Below are positions 1 to 12,360 of a stretch of 64,000 nucleotides of DNA, one piece after another. Made by a program: the position numbers and the translations under genes. Under the pieces are notes generated by a model that ran no database searches, was not told the origin of the DNA, and saw only the letters and a program-made list of their open reading frames with translations. Positions within the stretch are counted from its first letter, which is position 1. The number at the start of each line of letters is the position of its first letter. This DNA comes from Heterocephalus glaber (taxonomy: Eukaryota > Chordata > Mammalia > Rodentia > Bathyergidae), in the NCBI RefSeq assembly GCF_000247695.1, contig NW_004624781.1, positions 14,269,824 through 14,333,823 of the forward strand, written 5' to 3'.

Positions 1-499
1 GTAAAGAACAAGGCAGTGAAACTTTGTGCAGTGGCAGTATCATAGTCAATGAGGTTTATCCGAGGCACGATTATTGCTAATTGAGAACAAAGCAGTGGCA
101 GAAGTGATTATTTCACACCCAAGACTCACAGAACCAGAGCAGGGACCTAGACACAAAGAGAGAAGAGAATTCCGTGGCTTTGTATTTCCATACTGAATAA
201 AGCCTCCTGGCCTCCACTTAGGAATACAGCCATTCTCAGTCCCACATCTCACACATGATCCAGTTACAAATACTCATTCCATGGCTGGGCCTTGAAAATA
301 AGAAGTGTCTGAATGAGCCTATAAATGCAAAATTTTTGAAATGGCAGGGATGCAGGCTCATAAAAATGATGGTCTGGAGCCTTGGGGATCTAGTCTTTAA
401 GTGACTTTCAGGTTTATATTCCTCCTCACAGACCGTGAGGCTACAGCAGTGGCATGTGACATTATCATCGACTACACAAATTTAGGGGAGAAGCCTGGT
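1..499. other. CGNL1 intron 8, unassigned
   Basis: No exon, repeat family or RNA gene was recognised here. Confidence 0.4.
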
Positions 500-590
500 T
501 CGCTCGGAATTCTAGATCTTGTCTCCATGATCTCCTTAGCGCCAGTGCCTGGACCAATGGCACATATATAGTTGGCGCTCAGTAAGTACT
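500..590 (+). repeat. L2/MIR-like 3' end fragment
   Basis: The stretch around 540-590 (CAGTGCCTGG...GCGCTCAGTAAGTA) resembles the common ending of L2/MIR fossils. The match is short and diverged. Confidence 0.4.
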
Positions 591-2479
591 TTCTATTTGC
601 TATACAAAGTTACCAAGTACCTCCTACACCACAGCTGCTGGAAAGAATAATACAGAATTTAAGAAGATGTGACCTCCCTGACTCCACTAAATCGTACATA
701 AGAGGCTTCTACACATCTGACAGCACATCTGCTTACACACACAAGTGTCTCTGTGCTCCTCCCAGGGAAAGGAGCTTGAGGGTCTTCAGAAGTCCTACTG
801 AGCTATGGACCCTCCACTGGGCACTGTAAAGATGAAAGAGAAGGAAACAGCAGATGTCATTTATCTCTTCCGGATTAATCAAGTAGATTTGTAATCCATT
901 GTTTCCATCCACTGAGGTCATTCTGCATCTTGGGTGTGCCATTTAGCACTTGGGCTGTCTGCCAGCCTTGGGTCACCTACAGACTCCATAAGTGTGTCTT
1001 CTGTCGAGAAAAACAAGTGAATAGGACAGGCTGAGAGTCCCGTCACTCGTTACTGGGAAATTCCTGCCACATCTGCCTATGACCCCAGTTTCCTGGCCTG
1101 GTAACCCCGTGGAAAGGAAGGGAGCATGAGTTGAGTGCTTCTGACTGGAGTTTTGGGTGACTTCTAGGGGTAGTCTCTCTCTCTTTAGATCTCATTTGAA
1201 TTTTTAATATTTTTCAAAAGAAGGACAAGAGGATTAATATGACAGAACTTTAACACCATTATCCTCACTGCAAATCTGAAACCATGAACTCACTATTAAA
1301 AGCATTAATTCTGGTTTAATACATTTACTTTTCCTTGCCTTGTTAATTCCTGATGTGGAATCAGGCTTCAGAATCCTAAAAGCTCGTAAACTCACACAGG
1401 ACAGCCCGACTGGCTCCTGTCTCCCACGTGCAAAACAGATGTGACCTCATACTTCTCTACAGGGAAGGAAGTCAAATTGGGAAACTAAATGCCCGTCCCT
1501 GGCAGCTGTCCACATCTCTGGGACAATGATGCTTCTCTTTCTGTGAGAAGTAAGTCTGAGGCACCCAGAGATGTCGGGGGCTTGTCTGGGGCTCGGTACC
1601 TACCTCCTCTCTCTGCTCAGGAGTACCCATACCCCCAGGCTAGGACAGAAACTTGGGTTTAAATTCCAGAGTTATATGTCAAGCAAAGCTTTACTTCCTT
1701 TGAGGAAATGGTATATTTTTTTCCCCTCGTGAACAATAGAAACCATCATTGTGCTGCTATTTCCTTTTTCACTCTGACCACCAGGAAATTCAGGACCCAA
1801 GTATCTAATTCACCTGCCGGGTCTTTCAACAATGCAGCTGGGCTTCGTTTTGTCCCTGTTCTCCCCCAAATTGGCTCTATTTAAATTTTTTTTCCATAAT
1901 CTTTCATAAATATGTTTACTTTCCTATTTGTGCCTTGAGAGCAGTCTCAGATCAAACCTATGCAGAAATGTCAGGGTGTGAACAAACCGAAAGCACTCTC
2001 TGAAGGAGCACCTGGCGACCCTTAATCTTCACACTGTGCTCTGAGCTAGGGCTGGATGCAGTTCTGAAATGTCCGTGATGCCGCTGAGGCAGCAGAATGA
2101 GCTGGACCTAGCTCATCTTTTGTACTTCACCCCTGCGCAGTGGAGGCGGAGCAGATGAGGCCCTCCAGGTCCTCTACCCTCCCCCATGAAGAAGCCCGCT
2201 CACTGCCAGGCCCGGGTCCTGGAGAGACATTGGGCTCTAGTTCTGATCATGTGTACCCTCCATGGTCACCTTAGCAGAGGAGGAGCCCAAAGTGAGAAAG
2301 CTTTAGGTGAAGAAAGAATCTGACGGGAACACAGAGGGTGAAGGGAGTAGGGAGAAGGAGGAGGAGCCTGGCACCACCAGGTCCGTGGGAACCTGCTTGG
2401 GGGCCACCTAGGTATGGTTCATATCTGAATGCCCACCAAAGCCCACTACACACAGAGGTAGGGGTTGTGGAAAGGGATT
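591..2479. other. CGNL1 intron, no recognised element
   Basis: About 1.9 kb in which I recognise no exon or repeat. It may be largely single-copy. Confidence 0.4.
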
Positions 2480-2775
2480 AAATGATGATGGGGCTACAGT
2501 TGGCTTGGCATTGGAAGGCGAGGCCAGGAAAGCCAGGCCTCTAGCGTGTGAGCTGGAAGGGACTACCTCCCTCGCTGTCTCCTCCCTTTGCCCTCTGCTT
2601 CCCTCCTGCCATGACATGAGCAGCTGTCCTTGCTATCCCTCTCTTCCGTGCTGTCCTTCCCTGGAGCCAGCTGACCGTGGACTGTTAACAGTGTGACCGA
2701 AATAAACCTCTCCTCCTTTAATTTGTTGGTGTCAGGTGTGGAGTCCCCCAGTGAGAAAGGGACCAAGACGTACTT
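2480..2775 (+). repeat. LTR-like element, copy A (partial)
   Basis: The signature CTGCCATGACATGAGCAG, then GGAGCCAGCTGACCGTGG, AAATAAACCTCTCCTCCTTT and GTGTCAGG is shared with the copies at 2793-3192 and 30640-31092. It resembles a MaLR-type LTR with an AATAAA-like signal near the 3' end. The 5' boundary is uncertain. Confidence 0.5.
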
Positions 2776-2792
2776 CTACTGACATCGTCTCT

Positions 2793-3192
2793 GTGATGGC
2801 TTGTGTCTCGGTGCTCCCCCTCAAAGACTCAGGCGGTGCTGGTTGGGGCTTTTTCAGAGGTGGCTGGATCTAGAGTGTGTGATTGATTCATGGTGCAATG
2901 CTGGGCTCAAGGGTACTAACATTAAGGGTGTGAGTGCCACCGGCCCTAAGTAATCTACAAAAGATAAAACGGGCAGAAAGACACTGTTGAGGGCCCTTCC
3001 ACTGCTCCCTTGTTGCTTTTGCTGTCTTCTACCACCATGAGCCGTTGCCCCTCTGCCATGTGCCACCCTGCCTTGGTGCCAGCCCATTAAGGACTGAAAC
3101 CTCTGTGAACTGTGAGCTAAATAAACCCTTTCCCCTTTATCTTTGGGTGTCGGGTATTTTGCCTCAGCAATGAGGGAAAAGTAACTAAGACA
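2793..3192 (+). repeat. LTR-like element, copy B
   Basis: It begins TGATGGCTTGTGTC and ends AGTAACTAAGACA, so it has TG...CA ends. Internally it has CTGTGAACTGTGAGCTAAAT, AATAAACCCTTT and GTGTCGGGTATTTTG. It lies directly after copy A in the same orientation. Solo-LTR status is inferred from the ends and the lack of internal coding sequence. Confidence 0.6.
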
Positions 3193-4059
3193 CTCTCATT
3201 ATCACCTTTGTGCTCTTCTCTTAAGTAGACAGAGTAGGGGATTCTTCTTCTTACTCCAGCCCCCGGGAATATCTTCCTCTTGTGCTCTCACTACATCTCC
3301 ATCATTGTGGGGACATGTGTTCCTCTAGGTTTTTATCACAGGTATCCAAGCCTGACCATGACGACAGGATCTCAAATGCACCAACACCACAAAGCTTTGA
3401 CGTCAGAGAGGACCCCAGAGGTGTCGATCAGCACCCTCCCTTGACAGAGGAGGATCTGAGAGCAAGGCCTGAGGTCACCCAGGTTTCTAACAACACAGTC
3501 ACAAAGCCATTGTGAAGAACTTCTGTTTTTGTAATTTAATTTCATTTCCATTTTTCACTATTTCAAGAACATATTGTTGCCTATGTATGAAACTCCAGTC
3601 TACAGTAGAGAAAACGCACCTACCCCTGAATATGTCCGGGTATCCAATTACCATCAGCAAGGCTGCATACAAAGCAGGATTGTAGATGTGCTGATTTTAC
3701 CTTCAGACATCCAGAGGGAAAACACTCTTTTCATTTTCCAATAGCTGTCTAATTTTCCTCACAGTCTCTCAAGTTTTCCTCACAATCTCTCACCTACTTA
3801 GGATGGCAATAATTTGACCTTGCACTTAGCATTTAGCAATATCTCAGTCATTCTGGTTTTAAAAAGTCTGTGGATAAATGCTCTAACTCCCTAATGTCCA
3901 GGGCCAAATGCAAAGTCTGAGGAACAACTTGTTAAGTGAGAGGTCTGGCAATATTTCAAGAGGAGCAAAACAGTATAAAAGCACTTAAATGTGACAAAAG
4001 TAGTGTCCTCAACCAACAGCAACGAGACCACTGAGAACCACAATAAAAGACTCCCACCT
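3193..4059. other. CGNL1 intron, no recognised element
   Basis: Nothing clearly assignable. Short open frames here have no coding features. Confidence 0.4.
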
Positions 4060-4310
4060 GCAGCATATTCAAAAATTAACTCAAAATGGATTGTAAAATT
4101 AAATGTGAGCATGAAAACTATTAAACTGTTAGGAAAAAAATAAATTTTCATGACCTTGGACAAAGCAATAGCTTCTTAGATGTGACACAAGTTTTTAAAA
4201 ATTCAAAAATAGATAAAGTGGACTTTGTGAAAATTTAAAAATCTTTAGCATCAAGAAAATGAAAAAACTCAAAGAACAAAAGAAAATCTTGCAAATTAAA
4301 TAATAAGATA
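4060..4310 (+). repeat. Old L1 ORF2 fragment
   Basis: The text AAAAATTAACTCAAAATGGA, followed later by GACTTTGTGAAAATTTAAAAA, follows the 3' third of mammalian L1 ORF2 at high divergence. There is no open frame. Confidence 0.6.
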
Positions 4311-4437
4311 CTGGTATCCACAAATATTCTCCTTCCTCTCAGCACCCCCACTGTCCAATGGAGTATGTGGTATTAGTCTTCCTGGCTGTCATGCAATTTA
4401 AGAGTTCCTGTGGTTGTGCTGATAGGAAGGCATTTTA

Positions 4438-4534
4438 GGGCTGCGGGCTTGGCTCGGTGGCAGAGCACTTGCCTAGCATGTACAAGGTCCTGGCTTCAAC
4501 TCCAGTACCATAAGTACATAAAGAAATAATTAAA
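4438..4534 (+). repeat. ID-type tRNA-derived SINE (older copy)
   Basis: It starts GGGCTGCGGGCTTGGCTCGG and has the degenerate B box GGCTTCAACTCC. The CAGTACCATAAGTACATAAA tail marks a variant of the ID family older than its neighbour. Confidence 0.8.
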
Positions 4535-4615
4535 GGGCCAGGGATTTAGCTCAGTGGTTTCGCCCCCTGCTGCACAAGCGCAAGGACCCGAGTTCGATCC
4601 CCAGTACAAAAAAAA
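4535..4615 (+). repeat. ID-type SINE
   Basis: A box TTAGCTCAGTGG, B box AGTTCGATCCC and a poly-A tail. The flanking duplications are AAGAAATAATTAAA (4521-4534) and AAGAACTAATTAAA (4616-4629), with one mismatch. It landed at the tail of the older copy. Confidence 0.92.
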
Positions 4616-4629
4616 AAGAACTAATTAAA

Positions 4630-5858
4630 TAGTATTCTAGGTCTGCCCACTGAAAAGCTTTCCTTGACTAACACTGGCTTACATCCAGAAAGAGTTGAAC
4701 TGGGCTGGAAAAACTAGCACCAAACAAGTAGGTTTTGTTTGTGGAACTTCGAGCCCGGCTATAGGTCTACAGTTACTGAGCCATGTACGAGAAGTTCTAC
4801 TACACCCCTTCCAGTGGAAATGTACAACTGGCACAAAATTCACTCTCTTCCTTAGGGTCATCAACTCTTCCAAGTGCCCACTGGGGCTAGCCAAATTAGG
4901 GCCTCTCTTGTATGTCTGTAGACACCCATTCTGATGTCCTCCCAAACTCAACAGTCAAATTCAGTAAGGATGAAATGGAAGTCCTCATCCCACCACCACT
5001 CCAAGACTTGGACCTCCAATACCTACATGACTCACCCAGTCATTTGGTGTAAAACCTGGTGATCACCTGTGACAATGTGTTCTCTCCCATTCCCACCATG
5101 ACTGTGAGCAGAGATTTCCGTTAAAGGCTAAGATGATAAAAGTGAGGCAGAGGAAGAATGGAGACGTGTGCTTGGGGGAAATCAACCAGACTTGCTGATA
5201 AGAACTGTCTACTTCTTGCAGGCGAGCCCAAGGTCTGTGTTGCTTTCCAACCCTTTTTCTCTTTCTTACTGTTATTCACCTCTTCCTCTCCCTCTGCTAC
5301 ACCCTCCCTCACTCTGCAATGCTAATGTTCCCTTTTTCAGAGACAGAACAAAGTCATGGCTTCCTACAGTTTGGCTTCCATGTTTCTGATGGGTAAAATG
5401 ATAGCGGAGAGGTAGGGAAGATGAACTAATCCCAAGTTCTTTACCCACATCTATTAGCTGAGCCCTGGGAGAGATAAAGTTGCTGAGTTCTTCGAAGTTG
5501 AGCCCAACCCTGCCAGGGAGCAGCAGAAAGGCACCTGATTCAACCAGGTCACCACCTCAGTATGCCTGAGTCAGCCGGGCCCTGATTCTGACTCACCCTT
5601 GCTTCTGATTCCAGTCCGCTGACTCAGCTACTTGAGAATTCCAGAATTCTGAGCCTCCTTGGCTGACTTACCTTGGCAGACCCTTTGGCTTCTCTAGAAG
5701 GTGACAGCCAGGCTATTAGGAGAACTTGGTGAGTCTGGGATGCCAGGAGAGGAAGAAGGTGGCAGAGCTCTCCTTAAACCTTCACTCAAGGGGCTGTGCT
5801 GCTGCCGTTAAAGGGTATGCGGACACTCCATATATGTTTACTGAAAACATCCTCTAAC
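4630..5858. other. CGNL1 intron, no recognised element
   Basis: Apparently single-copy. Polypyrimidine-rich around 5250-5320. No exon seen. Confidence 0.4.
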
Positions 5859-5872
5859 TATATTGTGGGAGA

Positions 5873-5953
5873 TTAGCTCAGTGGTTACACTGCCTGTCTT
5901 GGAAGCGTAAGGACTCAAGTTCGACCCCTGGTACCAAAAAAAATATATATATA
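5873..5953 (+). repeat. 5'-truncated ID-type SINE
   Basis: It starts inside the A box (TTAGCTCAGTGG) and ends GGTACCAAAA, then a TA-rich tail. It is bracketed by perfect 14-base copies of TATATTGTGGGAGA at 5859-5872 and 5954-5967. Confidence 0.92.
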
Positions 5954-5967
5954 TATATTGTGGGAGA

Positions 5968-6458
5968 GGAAAATATGGGCCAAAAGTATAATCTAAAATA
6001 TGTATTTATTTTTGGTGTCTCATACAGTTATACATTGTCCAAATCATTTTAAAAAATTTTTTCTATCATTTCTTCTTACTAAAGCAACTATAAGATAGAA
6101 AAATTCCACAGAATTGATTTGAATAGGAAAAACTTTCATTGGCAAATAATATGACAGGTCCATATGCTCAACCACTTACTTTTAACATGCAAATGTAACC
6201 GGATTTGTAAACCACCAAAAGGGATGCATCCTATTTCTTTATATGATGTAACTAAGGCTGGGAGTGATTACGTCTAATGATACTTCTACTGCCAAACAAA
6301 AGTACTTATTTGTATCCCTGAGGTTGATCTGTATTTTACTATTTTTAAAATCTCTTTCTAGCAAAATATACATTTTTCAAGAACCTATGAAGTATATACC
6401 AAGATAAACTAAATCCTGAGTCTTAAAACAATCTCATCAAATTTAAAAAAAAAATTGA
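5968..6458. other. AT-rich intron, no recognised element
   Basis: No coding or repeat signature recognised with confidence. Confidence 0.4.
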
Positions 6459-6544
6459 TCCAGAGATTTAGCTCAGTGGTTCCGCTGCCTGCCTCACAAG
6501 CGCAAGGTCCCGAGTTCGATTCCCAGTACCAAAACAACAACAAC
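6459..6544 (+). repeat. ID-type SINE
   Basis: Typical A and B boxes, with a CAGTACCAAAACAACAACAA tail. Flanked by AAAAAATTGA at both ends (6449-6458 and 6545-6554). Confidence 0.92.
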
Positions 6545-6554
6545 AAAAAATTGA

Positions 6555-7710
6555 AATCATGACTGTGTTCTCTGAATAAAATAGAATCAAACTAAAAATC
6601 AAAACAAAAGAACAAGACATTAAGAAATCAAACAACACACTTCTAATTAACCCATGAGTCAAAGAAGGTGCGTCAAGAAAATTTTTTACCTGAGTAAAAA
6701 TTTAATAAAATTTGTAGCACTAAATGTTTATATTGGAAAAGAGGAAATGTCTAAATTCAGTATCTAAGCTCTAACCTAAAGAACCTGGAAAAGTGAGCCG
6801 GCAATGTAGCTCAGTGGTGTCACGCCTGCCTGGCAAGTATAAGAACCTGAGTTTGATTCCTGGTACCAGGGGAAAAAAGAAAAAAAAAGTGTTAGCAGGA
6901 ACCTGGAAAAGGAAGAGAAATATAAAACTAAAGCAAGCAGAAGGAAGGAAATAATAAAGATAGGAGCAGAAACCCATGACAAAACACAGAAACAATGGAG
7001 GGGGAAATCAAACAAAAGGCTTATTTTTTTTAATTATCGGTGAGATTGACATACATCTGGAAAGACTGACAAATGAAAAACATAAAATCCAAATTACCAA
7101 CACGAAGAATGAAATGGGATGTATCACTGCAGACCTTGCAGGCACCAAAAAGATAAAGAAATTCTATAAATAACTACGTGCACACACTAGATAACTCAGA
7201 TAAAATGGACCAATTTCTCAAAAAATAAAAACTACTATACTTTATGTAATATGAAATAATTTGAATAACCTCATAACTATTAAGGAAACTGAATTCATAA
7301 CTTTGAAACCCCCAAAAAAGAAGTTTCCAAGTGTACATAATTTCACTGGATAATTCTACTAAACATTTAAAAAACAATAAAAACCAACTCAACACAATTC
7401 TTGCAGAAAACAGAAAAGGATGTACTTCTAAACTTATTTAATGATGTCAGTATTACCTGAACTCAAAACAAGATCGATAGCACCCCCAAAAAAGAACAAG
7501 GTGAAAAAAGGAAAAGAATTACAGACCAATGCCCCTCATGAGCATGGAAACTAAAGTCCTAAACAAGAAAGTACCAAGTAGAATTCAGCAGTATATAAAA
7601 GAATTATACACTATGCCCATGCGAAGTGTATTCCAAGAATCCTACGCTGGTTCAATATTTTTAAATCTGAAGAAAGATCATATGGTCATATCAATAGATG
7701 CAAAGGAAGT
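6555..7710 (+). repeat. Decayed L1 ORF2 (reverse transcriptase region)
   Basis: The sequence tracks mammalian L1 ORF2 in order: a block around 6600-6650 (AACAACACACTTCTAATTAA), a block around 6930-6970, and the RT region at 7520-7700. That region still translates in part as MPLMSMETKVLNKK...RIQQYIKE and KDHMVISIDAKE. Many stops and indels make it non-functional. An ID SINE interrupts it at 6794-6898. Confidence 0.8.
6794..6898 (+). repeat. ID-type SINE inside L1
   Basis: It contains AATGTAGCTCAGTGG and GTTTGATTCCTGGTACC plus an A-rich tail. A perfect 13-base duplication, GAACCTGGAAAAG, flanks it at 6781-6793 and 6899-6911. Confidence 0.93.
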
Positions 7711-8291
7711 GTGTGTATGTTGGCTGGAAGTGCTGGTCGGTATGCTGGGAAGAGCAATAGACCGGCTATGCAAAAGCTGGACCAGATCATCAATATGCTC
7801 CAGGAGGCTGGGGCGGGAGAGAACAGCTAGGCTTGTACAGCACTTTACAGCTCTTGGCAGGGAGCAAACACCTTTTCTATTTCGGAGATCAGCAAGCATA
7901 ACCCTACAGCCCACCTGGAAGCTAATGTAGATAACTCCAAAACAAGTTAAGAGTCTATCTTTGATTATCAGGTATCCTTAACAATTTAAGCCTGTCCAGC
8001 AGCTATCTAGGACTTTTAAGCTGACTGTCCGCAGCGCAGCACCAGCAACCATGGCCCTGGGGCCAACTCCACTTCTAGGATAGCAGGGAACAACATCTGC
8101 AGTGAGAGGGCGCCTCCAACTAAAGAGCCTGCAGAGGCAGCAGTGCTGTTGACTTTACACAGGAAGTGGAGCCAGTTTAACCTTCTCAAGGTGAAGATTC
8201 AGAACTGCTTCAGAAAAGAGAGGCCCTGGATTTACAATAACAACTTAGTAACTTATCTAGACTCCTCCTCAAAATAGAAAATTTTTAAAAA
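7711..8291. other. Unassigned segment after the L1 piece
   Basis: The text changes abruptly from L1 to GC-richer sequence. A short frame reads RPAMQKLDQIINMLQEAG before a stop. I recognise neither a gene nor a repeat. Confidence 0.4.
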
Positions 8292-8364
8292 GAGCTGAGG
8301 ATGTAGCTCAGTGCAAAGACTCTTGATTTAATTCCTAGTACTGAAAAACAAAACAAAACAAAAA
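8292..8364 (+). repeat. ID-type SINE, internally deleted
   Basis: AGCTGAGGATGTAGCTCAGTG is followed closely by TTGATTTAATTCCTAGTACT and an AAAACAAAACAAAA tail. Part of the middle is missing. Confidence 0.8.
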
Positions 8365-9779
8365 GCCAAGAAGTTATTTCTGGGCCCCATTATCCTGTTA
8401 GTTAAATGCCAGGCCAGGTTCTCACTCCTTTCTGCCAGCATTTTGTCACAGTCAATGCCAGTGGCTGCACGGGGCAGAGTAAATTATTAACCCTGGTTTT
8501 GCACTGGGCCTGAATCAGCCGCAGGCTCAGCACCTGCTGGCCCACTTCTGCCAGCTCCGGCAGTAGGAAGTATAAGGTACTGCTTCTGGCCTGAAGATCA
8601 CCAAACAGACAAAGGAAGCATCACTGCACTGGGTCCCCAAGGACCCTCTGCTCACAACAGGATGGCAGGAGGAAAGACAGTGGGCAGGGCAGGGCCTGGC
8701 CTCCTGGGGTCTCCTAAACCAAGCATTGAAAGTACCCTGAGAAAACATGGAGGAAAATTCCTCAACCAGGCAGAGCAGTCCCTGGAGATTAGAGAGCAGG
8801 CAGCATCCAAACTGCACTGTTCTTCTGGACTCAGCGTGGGCTGGACTCAAGCTTGGAGTCGTGATTATAAACCAACTGACTCAAAACACTCCCCATGGGG
8901 ACTTTCCTGGACAATCCTATTGCCTGTTTTCCAGAGCTATTAATGCCTTGGTTCTTACTTCAAAGACACAAAGAACTTGATGTTTTCCAACCACATTCGC
9001 TGGCATCGTTGTTCTCCCTGACCTGTCATCTAGCCAACCCCCTGGAGCAGAGCAGATACCTTCAGCTTCTTGGAAAATCCAGGGATGGAAAGACAAGGTT
9101 TTAATATCCTTCCACACCACATCTGCCCAAGTGCTTTCAGACCCCTCTCTCATGCCACCTCTTCTGGGCTCTGTCATTTATTTGCTTGACTTCTTTATAC
9201 CCGCCTTGTTCCAACAAAGACTTTAAAGCATATCCAGGCTTTTTCCTCCTAACTGCAAGTGGGCTCAGAGTTTCCCTAAACCCAGGCACAGCCAATATTT
9301 CTTCCCTCTGGACCACACACTTGAGAAACATGTGCAGAAATCTAACAGCTAAAACGGAAAGGAAAAAAGGGTAAAAGTCAAAGGAGAAATGTATTCCCTC
9401 ACCCTCTTCTCCCCTCATCTACATCCCAATGGAAAGACCATCCACAACTTCAGAATTTCCCGAGGAAAGGAACACGCCTCTCTAGCCCCAACTCCCACTC
9501 ACCACTACTCAATCTTACTTCATTCACTACTGTGAAAACTGTAGCAATCACCCTGCACCTTACCTTCTACTTTGTCTCTCATGAAACTAACCTAATGATG
9601 CTGGCTCAAACGAATTCCTTCCCCCAGGACAACCAGGGCAGAAGGATTTTTCCACTGCATCTGACTCTGACTTGTTCTCACACCCATTTCCAGAATCCTG
9701 ATGTGCAGTTACCATAAACACATGACTTACTCTGCAGTTCAAAACTCACTAAACCACATCTAATCACTTCAGAGATGAC
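8365..9779. other. CGNL1 intron, mostly unassigned
   Basis: No exon found. Part of 9120-9780 is pyrimidine-rich and might be old L2, but this is not certain. Confidence 0.35.
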
Positions 9780-9915
9780 TATTCACTACGCTAATGATTT
9801 CCATTGTAATTCATCTGCCACCCATAATATGCCTAAATCCATTTGCATCTGTCCAAGACCTCAATCAGACACGCACTGAAAAATATTTGCTGGATGAATA
9901 AATATGTGAATACAA
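9780..9915 (+). repeat. L2-like 3' end
   Basis: It ends AATATTTGCTGGATGAATAA, the typical ending of L2 fossils. The alignment is short. Confidence 0.45.
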
Positions 9916-9954
9916 ATAGTATTATTTACTATTAGGATAAGTCAAAATGTTCTG

Positions 9955-10462
9955 TTAGCTATCTATTGCTGTATAACAAATTACCTTAAAACTTCACAGT
10001 CTAAAATTACAACCATTTATTATTTCATGGAGTTTATGAGGTAAGGAATCTAAGAGTGACTCAGATGAGTGGTTCTAGCCCAGAGTTTCTGATGATATTG
10101 CTGTCAAGATGTTGGCCAAGGCTTGGTCACCTGTGAGCATTATGGGGCAGGAGGCTCTGCTTCCAAGATGGCGCACTCAAACATGGCTGTTGACAGATGG
10201 CCTCAATCCCTTGCAATGTGGACTTTTCTACAGGCTGCTTGAGCATCTGACAACATGGAAGTTGAGCTTCCAGAGACAGAGATCCAAGAGAAAGCAAGGA
10301 AGAAGCCACTATCTCTCATGACCTAGCAACAGCCGTCATACCCTGTCATGTCCATAACACCCTACTGGTTACACAGACCAGGCCTGTTCCACATGAAAGG
10401 GGCTACAGAGGAGTAAGAACACCAAAGTGTGGATCTTTGGGAGCCAACTTAGAGGCTGGCTA
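9955..10462 (+). repeat. Ancient mammalian interspersed repeat, family not named
   Basis: CTATCTATTGCTGTATAACA, AACCATTTATTATTTCATGG, CATGGCTGTTGACAGATGGC and CCAACTTAGAGGCTGGCTAA occur in the same order as in a widespread old mammalian repeat. I cannot recall its family name with certainty. Confidence 0.6.
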
Positions 10463-11319
10463 AGATGAATGCCATATGCATTCTGATTTACTTTACCATT
10501 GCAGATATTCCTTCTTCCATACTGCTTCTTATCTAATGGATTTAGAGCTTATAGCATGTTCCATTTTCTGCTTAATGTGATAAAATAGTAATGCCAGAAT
10601 TTTCCACCAAGTAGAAATCTGTTTAATGATCTTGGCAAATCATTGGAAAGCCATCCATCAGGCAGAGTTTAGAGGATCAGAGAGAAAGTATAACACAGAT
10701 TAAGTAGGATTTCCAGTGATAAAATTAAAGCTTTTTCCCTTTCAAATGTTAAAGATTCAACTGTTTGGAGTGTTACAGCAGCTGCTGTTGTCCTTGGCTA
10801 TGTCAAACAGCCCCCTGCGGCACTGCCGGGGTCCACATCTAGAGATGTGCCTGGCCTGGGGCACCCAGCAGTGACCACAGCTCCTCCCTCCCTCACACTC
10901 CTGGCCCTAAGCAGTGTCCATGGATGGCTCAGACATCTCAGAATATCCATCCTGTCTGGGAAGATGGGCAAGAACCCACCCAGCAGGCTTCTGTGCAGGT
11001 CTGACAGCACTCCCAGCACTGGCCCACTGGAAGGAATTCATCAGGCACAAAATAACTTCGAAAGTTCCTCCTACAAATCCTCATCGCCATCCATCCTATG
11101 AGTAGAGACCACTGAAGGATAACTGTAACCTAACACATCCTCCCTCCCTCCAAACATCTTTGCTGATTTCCATTACCTTTAGAAAAGAACAGAGCCCTTC
11201 GGATGCCCCACTCTGGTCCCTAGCGGCCCCACTTCACCTCCCACCAGACTCCGTCCAAGCACAGCCTGGCCTCAGCAGTCTTTAGCCAGCATGGAGCGCG
11301 GAACGAGAGCCCTGTGTCT
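10463..11319. other. CGNL1 intron, no recognised element
   Basis: Nothing assignable. Short open frames on both strands show no family resemblance. Confidence 0.4.
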
Positions 11320-11560
11320 GGGCTGGTTTCTCTGCCTGGACCATGCTGGGGCTGCTTTCTTTCTTGCACGCTAGTAAATTCCTGTCCATCCTTTAGATCA
11401 CTATCATTTTCCTCAGGAAGCTTTTCCTCCCTCCCCAAGAACTGCAAAGCATTTATCACAACAGAATTGCACATTTATCCCTGAAGTTATCTAAATAATG
11501 TGTGTCTCGCTTTATTTTTGTGTGTTTTATTTCTACAACACATGGGAGTAACCTGGTGAA
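11320..11560 (+). repeat. L2-like 3' region
   Basis: TCCTCAGGAAGCTTTTCCTC, later GCATTTATCACAACAGAATT and CACATTTATC follow the 3' region of L2 LINEs at high divergence. Confidence 0.55.
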
Positions 11561-12264
11561 AAGGAATGATCTGTAGATGTCTGCTTAATTAATTAGTGAC
11601 TATGAAGGAATGAAGATTACAAAAACAGTATCAATGACCCATTCCCAAAGGCTGAACATTTTTATGGGCTCTAACCTTGAGGCTGTGCATTGCAAAAGCC
11701 CCCCAACTTTGTCCCCCTTTGCCACAGTGGGAAGCAGGCAGGTGCTCTCCCCTACCCAGGAGGTGCACGGGCTCTGTCCAGTGAGGACAGGCCTCACGTC
11801 TGGGGCTCTTCCTGAGGCCAGGATAAGGCTCTGTACCTTCTTCTCCACCAGTTAAGTCTCCACACTTTCTCTTTGCACTGCATGGGAATGTGCTGATTTT
11901 CTGGGTCAGCTCTGGGTACTCTGAGAGCCCTGTCCTCAGTTCCATTGGAACTGCTGGGAAACACCAGCCCATGTGGCCCTGCCCACAAGGCTCTGGGTGC
12001 GGTCACTGGAAACTCAACATCCCGCATCCCCACATGAGGAATCTTCCTACTGAATTTCTTCAACACCTTCTTCCTTCCCTGTGGTACTAAAGCCAAAAGG
12101 CTCTCTACAAAACAACAGCAGCTAAATCCACCTACCCAAAGTCACAGCAATAGACCTAGAAGGAAGGGTCCCTCTATTCTGTCATCTGCACCAGGACAGC
12201 TAGAAGCCCTCCTCATAAATACTTTATCCCAGGAGGACCACCCTCTGGGAATCTCAATTATTTG
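11561..12264. other. CGNL1 intron, no recognised element
   Basis: No feature that I can support. Confidence 0.4.
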
Positions 12265-12360
12265 GTTTTTTTGGCCGGGGGGGGGGGGTGTCCCAGGCTT
12301 GAACTCAGGACCTTGTGCTTGCCAGGCAGGAGCGCCACCATTGAGCTACATCCCCCGCCC
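12265..12360 (-). repeat. ID-type SINE
   Basis: Reading on the plus strand gives TTGAACTCAGGACC and TTGAGCTACATCCCCCGCCC, the reverse complement of the B and A boxes. A long G run replaces part of the 3' end. Confidence 0.88.
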
